64,000 bases of DNA from Winogradskyella alexanderae (GTDB taxonomy: Bacteria > Bacteroidota > Bacteroidia > Flavobacteriales > Flavobacteriaceae), in the NCBI RefSeq assembly GCF_020166335.1, contig NZ_JAIUJR010000001.1:496001-560000 (forward strand), written 5' to 3'. Every line of letters begins with the position of its first letter. The stretch's first letter is position 1. Of this stretch, positions 18,230 to 27,961 are shown in pieces. Under the pieces are notes generated by a model. The model saw nothing but the letters and a program-made list of their open reading frames with translations, made no database searches and had not been told where the DNA came from. The translations under genes were made by a program, and so were the position numbers.

Positions 18230-18892
18230 ATGTCCGTAACTTTAACAGAAGAAAATTATCTAAAAGCAATTTATCACATAAGTCAAATGACTAAAACTGA
18301 TGTAAGCACTAATGCTATTGCAGAAAAGATAGATGCTAAGGCATCTTCGGTCACTGACATGCTCAAGAAACTCTCAGATAAAGGCTTTATTACCTATATA
18401 AAGTACAAGGGAGTAAATCTAACTGAAAAAGGACGATTAACAGCAGTAGACATTATAAGAAAGCACAGGCTATGGGAGGTTTTTTTGGTAGATAAATTAA
18501 ATTTCTCATGGGATGAGGTTCATGATGTGGCAGAACAATTGGAGCATATTAAATCACCAAAGCTGATTAAAGAGTTAGATGCTTTTTTAGACTTTCCTAC
18601 TCATGATCCACATGGTGATCCCATTCCTGATAAAGATGGCCAAATTAAAAGAACAGATAAGATAATTTTGTCTAAAGCTGAGGTTGGCGGTACTTACAAA
18701 TGCGTTGGCGTACAAGATTCTTCAACTGACTTTTTAAAGTATTTGGACAAGCATCAAATACAAATAGGAACTGAATTAACGGTAAAAGATATTGAAGATT
18801 TTGATCACTCAATGACCTTTACAATTCATCAGCATAACATGACTATGTCTAAAGCGATTACAAATAATATTTATGTAAAAAAACTACAATAG
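18230..18892 (+). CDS. DtxR/MntR family metal-dependent regulator
   Basis: A 220-residue regulator. The N-terminal winged helix begins TEENYLKAIYHISQM and contains ASSVTDMLKKLSDKGFI. The metal-binding dimerisation region includes HRLWEVFLVDKL and HVAEQLEH-like residues (VHDVAEQLEHI), followed by FPTHDPHGDPIP. A FeoA/SH3-like C-terminal domain follows (~150-220). Such proteins repress uptake genes when Mn2+ or Fe2+ is bound. It lies one base after the thioredoxin and one base before the ZIP transporter, so it probably controls its own operon. Confidence 0.93.
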   Translation: MSVTLTEENYLKAIYHISQMTKTDVSTNAIAEKIDAKASSVTDMLKKLSDKGFITYIKYKGVNLTEKGRLTAVDIIRKHRLWEVFLVDKLNFSWDEVHDVAEQLEHIKSPKLIKELDAFLDFPTHDPHGDPIPDKDGQIKRTDKIILSKAEVGGTYKCVGVQDSSTDFLKYLDKHQIQIGTELTVKDIEDFDHSMTFTIHQHNMTMSKAITNNIYVKKLQ

Positions 18893-18893
18893 T

Positions 18894-19715
18894 ATGAATG
18901 ATGTTATACAATATTTTGAGTCTATAGATCCTGTACTTGGAGCACTTTATGCTTCACTTTTTACATGGATATTAACAGCTGCTGGAGCTGCGCTAGTGTT
19001 TTTTGTTAGAGGAATGAACAGGGCACTTTTAGATGGAATGCTTGGGTTTACTGGAGGCGTTATGGTTGCTGCAAGTTTTTGGAGTTTATTGGCACCAGGT
19101 ATAGAGATGAGTGAGGGCGAAGGCTTTGTAAAAGTGATTCCTGCCGTGATAGGTTTTTCAATGGGAGCTCTGTTCATTTTCGGGTTAGATAAAGTATTAC
19201 CACACCTGCATATTAATTTTAAAGAAAGTGAAAAAGAAGGTGTAAAGACACCTTGGCACAGAACAACGCTATTGGTTTTGGCCATTGCATTGCATAATAT
19301 TCCTGAAGGATTAGCTGTGGGTGTATTGTTTGGTGGTGTTGCTGCAGGTATTCCTGAAGCTACCATTGGAGGTGCTGTTGCACTAGCTTTAGGTATTGGT
19401 ATTCAAAACTTTCCTGAGGGACTGGCAGTTTCTATGCCATTGCGACGACATGGTGTGAGTAAGTTTAAAAGCTTTTGGTACGGACAATTGTCTGCGATCG
19501 TGGAACCAATAGCTGCTGTTGTTGGGGCATTAGCGGTAACATTTTTTCAGCCGATACTGCCTTATGCCTTGGCTTTTGCTGCAGGTGCAATGATATTTGT
19601 GGTTGTAGAAGAAGTAATACCAGAAACGCAACGTGATAAATACACCGATATCGCCACACTTGGATTTATAGGTGGTTTTATTATAATGATGACTTTAGAT
19701 GTTGGTTTAGGCTAA
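18894..19715 (+). CDS. ZIP family divalent metal transporter
   Basis: A 273-residue inner-membrane transporter with eight hydrophobic segments. TM4 and TM5 metal sites are plain: HNIPEGLAVGV and NFPEGLAVSMPL. ZIP proteins move Zn2+, Fe2+ or Mn2+ into the cytoplasm. It ends the TonB receptor-thioredoxin-regulator cluster and faces the convergent Czc efflux genes with a 3-base gap. The DtxR/MntR-type regulator suggests Mn or Fe rather than Zn, as an inference. Confidence 0.92.
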   Translation: MNDVIQYFESIDPVLGALYASLFTWILTAAGAALVFFVRGMNRALLDGMLGFTGGVMVAASFWSLLAPGIEMSEGEGFVKVIPAVIGFSMGALFIFGLDKVLPHLHINFKESEKEGVKTPWHRTTLLVLAIALHNIPEGLAVGVLFGGVAAGIPEATIGGAVALALGIGIQNFPEGLAVSMPLRRHGVSKFKSFWYGQLSAIVEPIAAVVGALAVTFFQPILPYALAFAAGAMIFVVVEEVIPETQRDKYTDIATLGFIGGFIIMMTLDVGLG

Positions 19716-19718
19716 AGC

Positions 19719-20846
19719 TTAGATACCAATTAAGCCAAAGGCACCTTGGTGAAGAATTCTGTCTTCAGGGTTTAGACCTTTGTTTTCTTTAATTTCAGTA
19801 AAACCGTCATTTTCAAGTCCAATTTCGATTTTACGTTTTGTAAAGTAATAATCTAATTCTGTTTCTCTATCTAAAACCAAAATGAAATTATTGTTGTCCT
19901 CTTCCACGATAGCATCACTTAGTAGAGCATTTCCAGATTTAGAAGCTATCAAAATTTCTGCATTTACAAACATACCTGTTAAGAATTTTACGGATTCATC
20001 CTTTGGATGTCCATGAACTTTTATGGTCCTGTTTTCATCTAGAGTAGTTCCTACTAGATAAACTTCGGCTTCATAAGTTTGATTGGAAGCTTCAGGAATG
20101 GTAAACGTTATTTTTTGCCCTTTTTTAACATTCAAAATATCCTTCTCAAAAACAGACAACTCTAAATGAATATGTTCATTGTTTATGATTTCCAATATGG
20201 AATTGGCAGGTGAAACATAAGTCCCTTTATTCACATTTACTTTAGTAATGCTTCCGCTTATTGGTGCATACAAGTTTATGATTGATGTGATTTTTCCACT
20301 TTCTACAGCATTTACGGAAATATTAAGCATTTCTAGTTGCTTTCTAAGTCCATTGTACTTTGCCTTAACAGCATTGTAATCGCTCTTAGCCTTAATATAA
20401 CTTTTTTCAGAAATGACGTTTTCTTCACGCATGGTTTTATGGCGGTCATATTCTGCTCTTTGATAATCAAGTTGGGCTTTAGTTTCCATATAATTTTGTT
20501 GTAAGGTGACAAAATCAGGGTTTTCAAGTGCTACAAGAAATGCGCCTTTAGCTACAGTGTCACCTTCTAGTAAAGGCGTCCTAGTGATGTAACCACCCAT
20601 TGGTGAATTAACTATTGCCTTGTTTTCTGGTGGGACATCTATCATTCCGTTGACCTTTATTTTTAAGGGAAAAGACTTTGTTTCAATTTGGGTAAACGTC
20701 ATTTTATTTGCTTCAAATTGCGCTTTTGAAATCTTTATGCCGTCGTCCATTTTGGTTACTATAGAAGTCTCATTTTCTTTTTTACCACAGCTAATTGCAA
20801 AAAGAAAAATCAGTGCTACCAGTACTTTATGTTGAATACGTTTCAT
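19719..20846 (-). CDS. CzcB/CusB-type RND periplasmic adaptor lipoprotein
   Basis: A 375-residue membrane fusion protein with a lipoprotein signal (FLFAISCGKK, lipobox Cys20). It has the barrel-sandwich lipoyl halves (GYITRTPLLEGDTVAKGAFL and YAPISGSITKVNVNKGTYVS) flanking a helical hairpin (~110-170). It links the inner-membrane pump to the outer-membrane channel. It is the last gene of the minus-strand efflux operon, 9 bases after the fused CzcA-TolC gene. Confidence 0.92.
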   Translation of the reverse strand: MKRIQHKVLVALIFLFAISCGKKENETSIVTKMDDGIKISKAQFEANKMTFTQIETKSFPLKIKVNGMIDVPPENKAIVNSPMGGYITRTPLLEGDTVAKGAFLVALENPDFVTLQQNYMETKAQLDYQRAEYDRHKTMREENVISEKSYIKAKSDYNAVKAKYNGLRKQLEMLNISVNAVESGKITSIINLYAPISGSITKVNVNKGTYVSPANSILEIINNEHIHLELSVFEKDILNVKKGQKITFTIPEASNQTYEAEVYLVGTTLDENRTIKVHGHPKDESVKFLTGMFVNAEILIASKSGNALLSDAIVEEDNNNFILVLDRETELDYYFTKRKIEIGLENDGFTEIKENKGLNPEDRILHQGAFGLIGI

Positions 20847-20855
20847 GACGTTAGT

Positions 20856-23800
20856 TTATAAGGTTAAATAATTAAGTTGTATTACGGTTTGATTGTAGGT
20901 GTTGAGTAGCTCTATATAGCCTAATTGAATGTCATATGCGTTTTCAACACTTTGGATATATTGATAAAAATCTATTTCACCATTTTTGTAACTTACTTTC
21001 GCAGTTTTCAAAATCTCCTCTGCCAAGAGCGTGCCTTCATTCTCATAGTACATCAATGCTTTTTGATTCTGATTTAATTGAGAACTTAAGGTTTCGAATT
21101 TTGTATTGAGTTGTATTTTGTACTCTCTTGATTCTTCACTAGCAATGTCCATTGCTATTTTTGATGCTTTTATTTTTGAGTTTTGAGAACCAAATAATAA
21201 CGGAATTTTTAGTCCGAATTGATAACCATAAAGGTTTGTATTTAAGCTAGAATTTGAACCTTGAAAATAATTTAAGCTAAGGCCTGGTAATAGTTGCTGT
21301 CTTTCAAATTTTCGTTTACTCTCAAGCAACTCTTGCTTTTTATCAAAAAAGATGATTTCTGGACTTGATTTAAGATCAAGAATTTGAAGAGATACCTTAC
21401 TCAATCGTTCATCTATAAACGTTAGGCTATCTTTAAATTGAACCACCTTGCATAAATTCTCAAAAGCAATACTAAGTTCTTGTAAAGCCTGTTCTAAATT
21501 TATATTTACCTGTTTTTGTTTTGAAGATGCGGTAATTTTTTCAAGATAGTTTGTTTCGCCTAATTCAAATCGTCTTTTTGCGATTCTAGAAAAATCTGAG
21601 TAGAGACTGTCCAGTCTTTTATAAATCGTCACTTTTTCTTTAGCGTATAAATAGTTGTAGTAGTTCGAGACGATTTGCTGTTTAATAGACTTTTCCTTTA
21701 TGGTTAAGTTAACCAATTCTAAGCCTACTTGAGCCTTATTTACTTTTTTCTTGGCAAAATAAACAGTTGGGAAATCAAATTCCTGTTGCACTCCAAAAAC
21801 ACCAATAGGCCTTTCGTTAGTCGCTAGATTGTTTTCATCGTAACCATAATAAACTTGAGTCTTATCAAAATCAAAAGCACTTTTAATTAATATTTCTGAT
21901 TGGTCCACTTTTAAACGACTCGCATTAAGACCTGCATTGTTTTCAAGACCAATTGCTATTAATTCGTTTAGTGTTTTTGGATTGTTTTGACCAAATGAAT
22001 TTAAGGATGTAAGGCCAATTAAGACAATCAACAATGGCAATTTTGAGTTTGTACTTGTTTTAACTGTTTTATGTGGCTTATTGAAAAATGCATATAATAC
22101 AGGAAGTACTACTAATGTTAAAAGGGTTGCAGTTATTAAGCCACCAATAACTACTGTAGCTAAAGGTCTTTGAACTTCCGCTCCTGCGCTAGTCGAAATA
22201 GCCATAGGTAAAAAGCCAAGGGCTGCTGCTGTTGCCGTCAATAGCACAGCGCGAAGACGATCTTTTGTACCTTGTTTAATAAGTGTTTCCATATCATTAA
22301 AGCCTTGTTGTTTTAATTCTTTAAAATGTTCTATGAGAACTATACCATTAAGTACAGCAATACCGAATAATGCAATAAATCCAACACCGGCCGAAATACT
22401 AAACGGCATATCTCTCAACCATAGTAATAGCACGCCACCAACTGCAGCCAATGGAATTGCAGAGTATATTAATAGCGCATCCTTTATTGAATTAAATGCG
22501 AAGTAAAGCAGGATAAAGATTAGTATTAGTGCAATCGGTACAGCAACCAGCAACCTTGATTTTGCACTTTGTAAATTTTCAAATTGGCCACCATAGGAAA
22601 TGTTATAACCTACAGGCAAACTCAAGTTATTCTCCAAGATTTCTTTTACATCATCTACGACAGTTTGTAAATCTCTATTACGAACATTTATTCCAACAAC
22701 AATGCGTCTTCTAGTATCATCTCTAGAAATTTTTGCAGCACCTTTCTGATAGGAAATATCGGCCAATTCACTTAATGGAACTTTGCCTCCAGTAGGTAAA
22801 TCTACGTATAAGTTCTTTATGTTGTCTATATCTTCTCTGTTGGTTTCTTCTAGTCGCACCACCAAATCAAATCGTTTTTCGCCTTCAAAAACACTTCCAA
22901 CAGATCTACCAGCAAAACCCATAGAGAGCATATTATTTAAATCTTCAATATTTAGCCCATATCTGGCAACTTTTGTTCTATCATAGTTTACGCTCATTTG
23001 CGGAAGGCCATCAATTTTTTCTACAGTTATGTCTGCAGCACCTGCAACATTTTCAATAAGGTTCTTTATTTCACTACCTTTTTCTGATAGAATATCAAGG
23101 TCGTCTCCAAATACTTTGATAGCAATATCTGCTCTAACACCTGTAATAAGCTCGTTAAATCGCATTTCGATGGGCTGCGTAAATTCTACTTCCATGCCAG
23201 GAATTATGGCAAGCGCTGCTTTGAATTTGTCTGCCAATTCATCTTTTGATTTGGCCGAGGTCCATTCACTTTTAGGTTTTAAAACAATAATAACGTCACT
23301 TTCTTCCATAGACATTGGGTCGGTGGGTACTTCTGCAGCACCAATGCGCGTAACAACCTGTTTTACTTCCGGGAAATTATCAAGCAGTATATTTTCGATC
23401 TGAGTTGTGATTTCAACAGTTTTGCCTAATGATGTACCAGTTTTTAGTACAGGTTGAATTACAAAATCACCTTCATCCAATGTAGGCACAAATTCGCCAC
23501 CCATCCTTGAGAACAGATATGACGTTGCTATCAATAGTGCTATGGCTACTACAAGCACGAGTCTTTTACGCTTTAATGCCCAATTAATTACAGGATCATA
23601 TAGCTTGTTTAGTCTTCGCATTAACCTCACGGAAATATTATTTTCTGATGGTTTATAGGGTTTTAAGAATATAGAAGCAATTACTGGTACGTATGTAAAG
23701 CAAAAAAGCATTGCGCCAATTAGTGCAAAACTAAATGTTAGTGCCATTGGTCTAAACATTTTACCCTCAACACCACTTAGCGATAATATTGGTATAAATA

Positions 23801-25187
23801 CAATTAATATGATGAGTTGTCCAAAAATGGCAGAGTTCATCATTTTTGTTGTACCACTAAATGTGATATCATCTTTTAGAACTTGGGTATTTTGCTTATC
23901 TAATTGAGAAAATTGAATATGTTCTTTGGTAATTTTAAATGCTACAAATTCTACAATTATTACTGCGCCATCAATGATAATCCCAAAATCAATAGCACCG
24001 AGACTCATCAAATTGGCATCTACACCAAAAAGGTACATCAGAGAAAGTGCAAATAACAAACAAAGCGGTATGATTGAAGCCACTACTAAACCTGATCTTA
24101 AATTTCCTAGTAAAAGAACAACCACAAAAACAACGATAAGACAGCCTAATACCAGATTTTCTGTAACCGTAAAACTTGTTCTTCCTATAAGCTCACTTCG
24201 ATCCAAAAATGCGTTTATGTATACACCTTCAGGCAGTGATTTTGAAATGGATGCAACCCTTTCTTTTACAGCATCAATCACTTCTTTGGAATTGGCACCT
24301 TTAAGCATCATAACCTGTCCTAGGACTTTTTCACCTTCACCATTTCCTGTAATGGCACCAAATCTATTGGCATTTCCAAAACCAACTTTTGCTACATCCT
24401 TAATATATATAGGTACACCATCATCATTTTTAATTACAATATTACTAATATCCTCTAAAGATGACACTAGACCATTACCACGGATAAAATAAGCTTGGTT
24501 TACCTTTTCAATGTAACCGCCGCCTGCAACGCTATTATTTTTTTCTAGAGCAATGAAGACGTCTTGGGCGGAAATATGCATTGCGTTTAACTTGTTTGTG
24601 TTCAGCGCAACTTCATACTGTTTCAAGAATCCACCCCAAGTGTTAACTTCAACAACACCTGGAATACCGGAAAGCTGCCGTTTCACAATCCAATCTTGAA
24701 TTGTGCGCAGGTCTTGTGCCGTATATTGCTCTTTATAAGCGTCTTCTACATCTAAAATGTATTGGTAGATTTCACCCAACCCTGTAGATATAGGTCCCAT
24801 TTCTGGTGTGCCAAAACCATCAGGAATTTTTTCTGAGGCCGATTTGATTTTTTCTGCTATGAGTTGTCTTGGCAAATAGGTGCCAATAGCATCGTCAAAG
24901 ACAATAGTTACCACTGAAAGCCCGAATTTTGAGACTGATCTTATTTCTTGTACGCCTGGTAAGTTGGCCATTTCTAGCTCAACGGGATAGGTGATGAATT
25001 GCTCCATATCCTGAGTTGAGAGATTACGAGAAGTTGTAATAACTTGAACTTGATTATTGGTAACATCTGGTACCGCACCAATTGAAATTTGACTTAGAGA
25101 ATATAACCCAAATCCAATAATGAATGTGGTGAGCAACAGAATAATAAACTTATTCCTTAAACTAAAATTGATAATATGAGATAGCAT
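20856..25187 (-). CDS. CzcA/CusA heavy-metal RND pump fused to a TolC-like domain
   Basis: A 1443-residue fusion. Residues 1 to about 1040 form a full heavy-metal RND pump (RNKFIILLLTTFIIGFGLYS start; TM4 motif LGAIDFGIIIDGAVIIVE with the proton-relay Asp; GGEFVPTLDEGDF). Around 1050-1066 a hydrophobic stretch (KLPLLIVLIGLTSLNSFGQ) resembles a signal peptide. The rest (~1067-1443) is an outer-membrane efflux protein with TolC-type coiled helices and repeated halves. Fusion of pump and channel is known in Bacteroidota. Substrate is probably Co/Zn/Cd or Cu/Ag; the exact metal cannot be set from sequence. Confidence 0.93.
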   Translation of the reverse strand: MLSHIINFSLRNKFIILLLTTFIIGFGLYSLSQISIGAVPDVTNNQVQVITTSRNLSTQDMEQFITYPVELEMANLPGVQEIRSVSKFGLSVVTIVFDDAIGTYLPRQLIAEKIKSASEKIPDGFGTPEMGPISTGLGEIYQYILDVEDAYKEQYTAQDLRTIQDWIVKRQLSGIPGVVEVNTWGGFLKQYEVALNTNKLNAMHISAQDVFIALEKNNSVAGGGYIEKVNQAYFIRGNGLVSSLEDISNIVIKNDDGVPIYIKDVAKVGFGNANRFGAITGNGEGEKVLGQVMMLKGANSKEVIDAVKERVASISKSLPEGVYINAFLDRSELIGRTSFTVTENLVLGCLIVVFVVVLLLGNLRSGLVVASIIPLCLLFALSLMYLFGVDANLMSLGAIDFGIIIDGAVIIVEFVAFKITKEHIQFSQLDKQNTQVLKDDITFSGTTKMMNSAIFGQLIILIVFIPILSLSGVEGKMFRPMALTFSFALIGAMLFCFTYVPVIASIFLKPYKPSENNISVRLMRRLNKLYDPVINWALKRKRLVLVVAIALLIATSYLFSRMGGEFVPTLDEGDFVIQPVLKTGTSLGKTVEITTQIENILLDNFPEVKQVVTRIGAAEVPTDPMSMEESDVIIVLKPKSEWTSAKSKDELADKFKAALAIIPGMEVEFTQPIEMRFNELITGVRADIAIKVFGDDLDILSEKGSEIKNLIENVAGAADITVEKIDGLPQMSVNYDRTKVARYGLNIEDLNNMLSMGFAGRSVGSVFEGEKRFDLVVRLEETNREDIDNIKNLYVDLPTGGKVPLSELADISYQKGAAKISRDDTRRRIVVGINVRNRDLQTVVDDVKEILENNLSLPVGYNISYGGQFENLQSAKSRLLVAVPIALILIFILLYFAFNSIKDALLIYSAIPLAAVGGVLLLWLRDMPFSISAGVGFIALFGIAVLNGIVLIEHFKELKQQGFNDMETLIKQGTKDRLRAVLLTATAAALGFLPMAISTSAGAEVQRPLATVVIGGLITATLLTLVVLPVLYAFFNKPHKTVKTSTNSKLPLLIVLIGLTSLNSFGQNNPKTLNELIAIGLENNAGLNASRLKVDQSEILIKSAFDFDKTQVYYGYDENNLATNERPIGVFGVQQEFDFPTVYFAKKKVNKAQVGLELVNLTIKEKSIKQQIVSNYYNYLYAKEKVTIYKRLDSLYSDFSRIAKRRFELGETNYLEKITASSKQKQVNINLEQALQELSIAFENLCKVVQFKDSLTFIDERLSKVSLQILDLKSSPEIIFFDKKQELLESKRKFERQQLLPGLSLNYFQGSNSSLNTNLYGYQFGLKIPLLFGSQNSKIKASKIAMDIASEESREYKIQLNTKFETLSSQLNQNQKALMYYENEGTLLAEEILKTAKVSYKNGEIDFYQYIQSVENAYDIQLGYIELLNTYNQTVIQLNYLTL

Positions 25188-25258
25188 AATTCATTGGTTA
25201 AATAGATATGCAACTTGTCATTGTTTGCAAGCTGTAAAAAATAAATTAACGAAGTGAA

Positions 25259-25654
25259 TTATATTGATTTAGGAGGTTGTAAAAGGCCCTTTTTATGCAG
25301 TGTTGAAAAGGAACTTACATAATGGAAATTAGATTCAGTAGAATCTGTTATTTCAATGGTATTGATATGACTATTTTCAGAATTAACAAGAGCAATAACA
25401 GATAATGTATGGCCTTGGTATTGAAAAGGAAGCTGCTCGTGGTCTTTTTGTTCTTCTTGGTGATTTTTGCTGTGTTCGGCTTTTTGCTCACCATAATGTT
25501 TTGATAGGAATACAAAAAAACTATCACCATACTCTTGTTTGTGAAATTGAGCATGCTCTATAAGTTCATCTAATTGCAGAATATCATTAACGCCAATCCC
25601 AGCACTTTGTACTAGAATTATAAGTGACAACGTTATAACAAATAACTTACTCAT
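25259..25654 (-). CDS. Small His-rich exported protein heading the Czc operon
   Basis: A 131-residue protein with an N-terminal signal peptide (MSKLFVITLSLIILVQSAGI). The mature region has many His and acidic residues clustered at about 35-75 (EHAQFHKQ, SKHYGEQKAEHSKNHQEEQ, DHEQLPFQYQGH). It stands first in the minus-strand operon before CzcA-TolC and CzcB, 71 bases from the former. A periplasmic metal-binding or sensing role is plausible. No named domain is recognised. An overlapping frame at 25348-25554 is rejected as a shadow. Confidence 0.8.
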   Translation of the reverse strand: MSKLFVITLSLIILVQSAGIGVNDILQLDELIEHAQFHKQEYGDSFFVFLSKHYGEQKAEHSKNHQEEQKDHEQLPFQYQGHTLSVIALVNSENSHINTIEITDSTESNFHYVSSFSTLHKKGLLQPPKSI

Positions 25655-25659
25655 TCATT

Positions 25660-25667
25660 CAAAGTTA
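25660..25667 (-). promoter_or_regulatory. Candidate -7 box right before the His-rich gene
   Basis: On minus the site reads TAACTTTG, and the ATG at 25654 starts six bases after its last base. If used, transcription would begin at or next to the start codon, giving a leaderless message. Confidence 0.4.
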
Positions 25668-25723
25668 GCAATTTCTTTGAAAAGAAAGTTTATAAATATC
25701 ATTATAAGGAAAAACAAAATAAT

Positions 25724-25861
25724 CTAATGACAGCCACAATCCTTATGACCACAAGATTTAGTCACCTTTTTTTTAGGCCACCAAATAAATGTTTTGAACA
25801 AATAAACAAGCGCAATTGTAAGCGCTGAAAAAGCGAGTATGTATTGAATTAGCGTGTTCAT
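25724..25861 (-). CDS. FeoB-associated Cys-rich membrane protein
   Basis: A 45-residue product: one TM helix (residues ~4-28, ending FIWWPKKK) followed by a short Cys/His tail, SCGHKDCGCH. Its ATG directly follows the FeoB stop with no gap, so it is surely co-transcribed. This matches the FeoB-associated Cys-rich membrane protein family seen after feoB in many bacteria. A role in Fe2+ transfer or FeoB complex stability is assumed, not shown. Confidence 0.85.
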   Translation of the reverse strand: MNTLIQYILAFSALTIALVYLFKTFIWWPKKKVTKSCGHKDCGCH

Positions 25862-27961
25862 TTATTTTAGTATTTGATAAGCGATCAATGCTACAAGATA
25901 AGCAAAACCACTCATAATTACCAGTTGATAAATAGGCCATTTCCAAGAATTGGTTTCTTTTTTAACAATGGCTAGTGTACTCATGCATTGCATAGCAAAT
26001 GCATAAAATAGCAGTAAAGAAATACCAGATGCAAAATTAAATAGTGGTCCGCCAAGTATTGGATTAACCTCGCCTGCCATTCTATTCTTAATAGTCTCTT
26101 CTTCATCACTACCAACACTATATATGGTAGCAAGCGTACCAACAAAAACTTCTCTAGCGGCAAAGGAACTAACAATGGCAATTCCAATTTTCCAATCATA
26201 TCCTAAAGGTCTTATAATTGGTTCTATTGCTCTTCCGGTTACACCTATAAAAGAATGCTCGAGTTTATGCGATGCGATTTTTTGATTTAGTTCTTCTTCA
26301 CTCAAATTGGTTGTAGCAAATTGTTCCGTTACAATTTGTTCTGCATTGTTAAACTGTTCTCCTGGCCCGTAAGACGCTAAAAACCATAAAACAATAGAAA
26401 TAGCTAAGATGATTTTACCAGCCCCAAAAACGAAGGCTTTTGTTTTTTCTATAACGGTCAACGCAACATTTTTAGGCAAGGGAAGTTTGTAATTAGGCAT
26501 TTCCACAACAAAGAAGGTCTTGCTTCTTATCTTAAGAATTTTGTTTAAAATATATGCAGAACCTACAGCAGCACCAAAACCTATAAGATACAATAGCATA
26601 AGTGTTAAGGCTTGATAGCTTAATCCTAAAAATCGACCCTCAGGAATAACCAAAGCAATTATAATCAAGTAAACAGGTAGTCTAGCCGAACAGGTTGTAA
26701 ATGGTGTAACCAAAATTGTGATTAGGCGCTCTTTCCAACTTTCAATATTACGTGTCGCCATAATCGCTGGGATAGCACATGCAGTGCCAGAAATTAATGG
26801 TACCACACTTTTACCACTTAAGCCAAAACGACGCATTATTCTATCCATTAAAAAGACAACACGACTCATATAACCACTCTCCTCGAGTATGGCTATAAAT
26901 AAAAACAAGAATGCAATCTGAGGAATAAAGATTACGATACCGCCTAATCCAGCAATAATACCTTCGGCTAATAAATCTGTAAAGGCACCAGCTGGTAATA
27001 CCGTTTTAACCCATTCGCTGAGAGACGCAAAAGACTCATCAATAAAATCCATAGGGACGCTAGACCAGTCGTAAATAGCTTGAAAAATGGTTAGTAGGAT
27101 GACGCCAAATATTAAATAGCCCCAAACCTTGTGTGTAAGAACTCTATCTAATTTAATCCTTAAGTCCTTTGCAGATTTTAAGTCTATTGTTTGACCTTTT
27201 TTTAAGGTGTCGTTTATAAATTGATAGCGCTTAATGGTTTCTTTTTGTTGAAGGTGTTTTAGATCTACTTTAGATTTTGTTTTAAAATTTGAAACATCTT
27301 CAATGGATTTTCTATCTGTTTTTCCGAAGTTAACATCCTGTGTTATCACCAACCATAATTTATATAACAGCTGATTGGGAAATGCCTTTTGAAGACTTCC
27401 AAAATATTGTGGGTCTATTGAGGATGCATTTAAGCAAGGCTTTTTAGACAGTTCTTTATAGGAGGTAATTAGCTCTTTTAAGTCGGATATACCTTCATTT
27501 TTTCTTGTACTAACAAGTGCTATTTTAGTCTGGAGTTGCTGTTCTAAGTAATTTAAATCAAGTGAAATCCCTTTATAGGCCATACGATCCGACATGTTAA
27601 TCACCAAAATTGTTGGAATTTCCAAATCTTTAATTTGCGTAAAGAGTAAAAGATTTCTTTTAAGATTTTCAACGTCACTTACAACTACAGCAACATCTGG
27701 GAAGTCCTTATCATTTTTGTTGAGCAATAATTCTATTACTACATTTTCATCCAAGGATGAAGCATTTAAACTATACGTTCCAGGTAGGTCTATGATATGT
27801 GCCTTTACGCCACGTGGAAGTTTGCAAATGCCTTCTTTTTTTTCAACAGTGATGCCAGGATAATTGCCAACTTTTTGATTTAAACCGGTAAGTGCATTAA
27901 ATACCGAAGTTTTACCTGTATTTGGATTTCCTATAAGCGCTACATTTATCTGTTTACCCAT
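25862..27961 (-). CDS. feoB: Ferrous iron transport protein B
   Basis: A 699-residue transporter. The N-terminal GTPase shows G1 GNPNTGKTS, G3 DLPGTYS and G4 NMSD. The membrane part carries the two Gate regions and a C-terminal core with GTACAIPAIMATR. It imports Fe2+ across the inner membrane under reducing conditions. The ATG at 27961 is preferred to a TTG four codons upstream: it gives an 8-base overlap with feoA (ATGGGTAA) and the usual short N-terminus. Operon order is feoA-feoB-Cys-rich protein. Confidence 0.96.
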   Translation of the reverse strand: MGKQINVALIGNPNTGKTSVFNALTGLNQKVGNYPGITVEKKEGICKLPRGVKAHIIDLPGTYSLNASSLDENVVIELLLNKNDKDFPDVAVVVSDVENLKRNLLLFTQIKDLEIPTILVINMSDRMAYKGISLDLNYLEQQLQTKIALVSTRKNEGISDLKELITSYKELSKKPCLNASSIDPQYFGSLQKAFPNQLLYKLWLVITQDVNFGKTDRKSIEDVSNFKTKSKVDLKHLQQKETIKRYQFINDTLKKGQTIDLKSAKDLRIKLDRVLTHKVWGYLIFGVILLTIFQAIYDWSSVPMDFIDESFASLSEWVKTVLPAGAFTDLLAEGIIAGLGGIVIFIPQIAFLFLFIAILEESGYMSRVVFLMDRIMRRFGLSGKSVVPLISGTACAIPAIMATRNIESWKERLITILVTPFTTCSARLPVYLIIIALVIPEGRFLGLSYQALTLMLLYLIGFGAAVGSAYILNKILKIRSKTFFVVEMPNYKLPLPKNVALTVIEKTKAFVFGAGKIILAISIVLWFLASYGPGEQFNNAEQIVTEQFATTNLSEEELNQKIASHKLEHSFIGVTGRAIEPIIRPLGYDWKIGIAIVSSFAAREVFVGTLATIYSVGSDEEETIKNRMAGEVNPILGGPLFNFASGISLLLFYAFAMQCMSTLAIVKKETNSWKWPIYQLVIMSGFAYLVALIAYQILK

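Noticed and set aside
23926-24492. A 188-residue frame on plus inside czcA-tolC, and similar long antisense frames (e.g. 13871-14215 plus, 18947-19366 minus)
   Set aside because: They lie fully within strong genes on the other strand, lack family motifs, and have low-complexity Ser/Ile/Thr composition typical of shadow frames.
25348-25554. Alternative 68-residue frame in the His-rich gene
   Set aside because: It lies in another frame within the better-supported His-rich exported protein and lacks a signal peptide.
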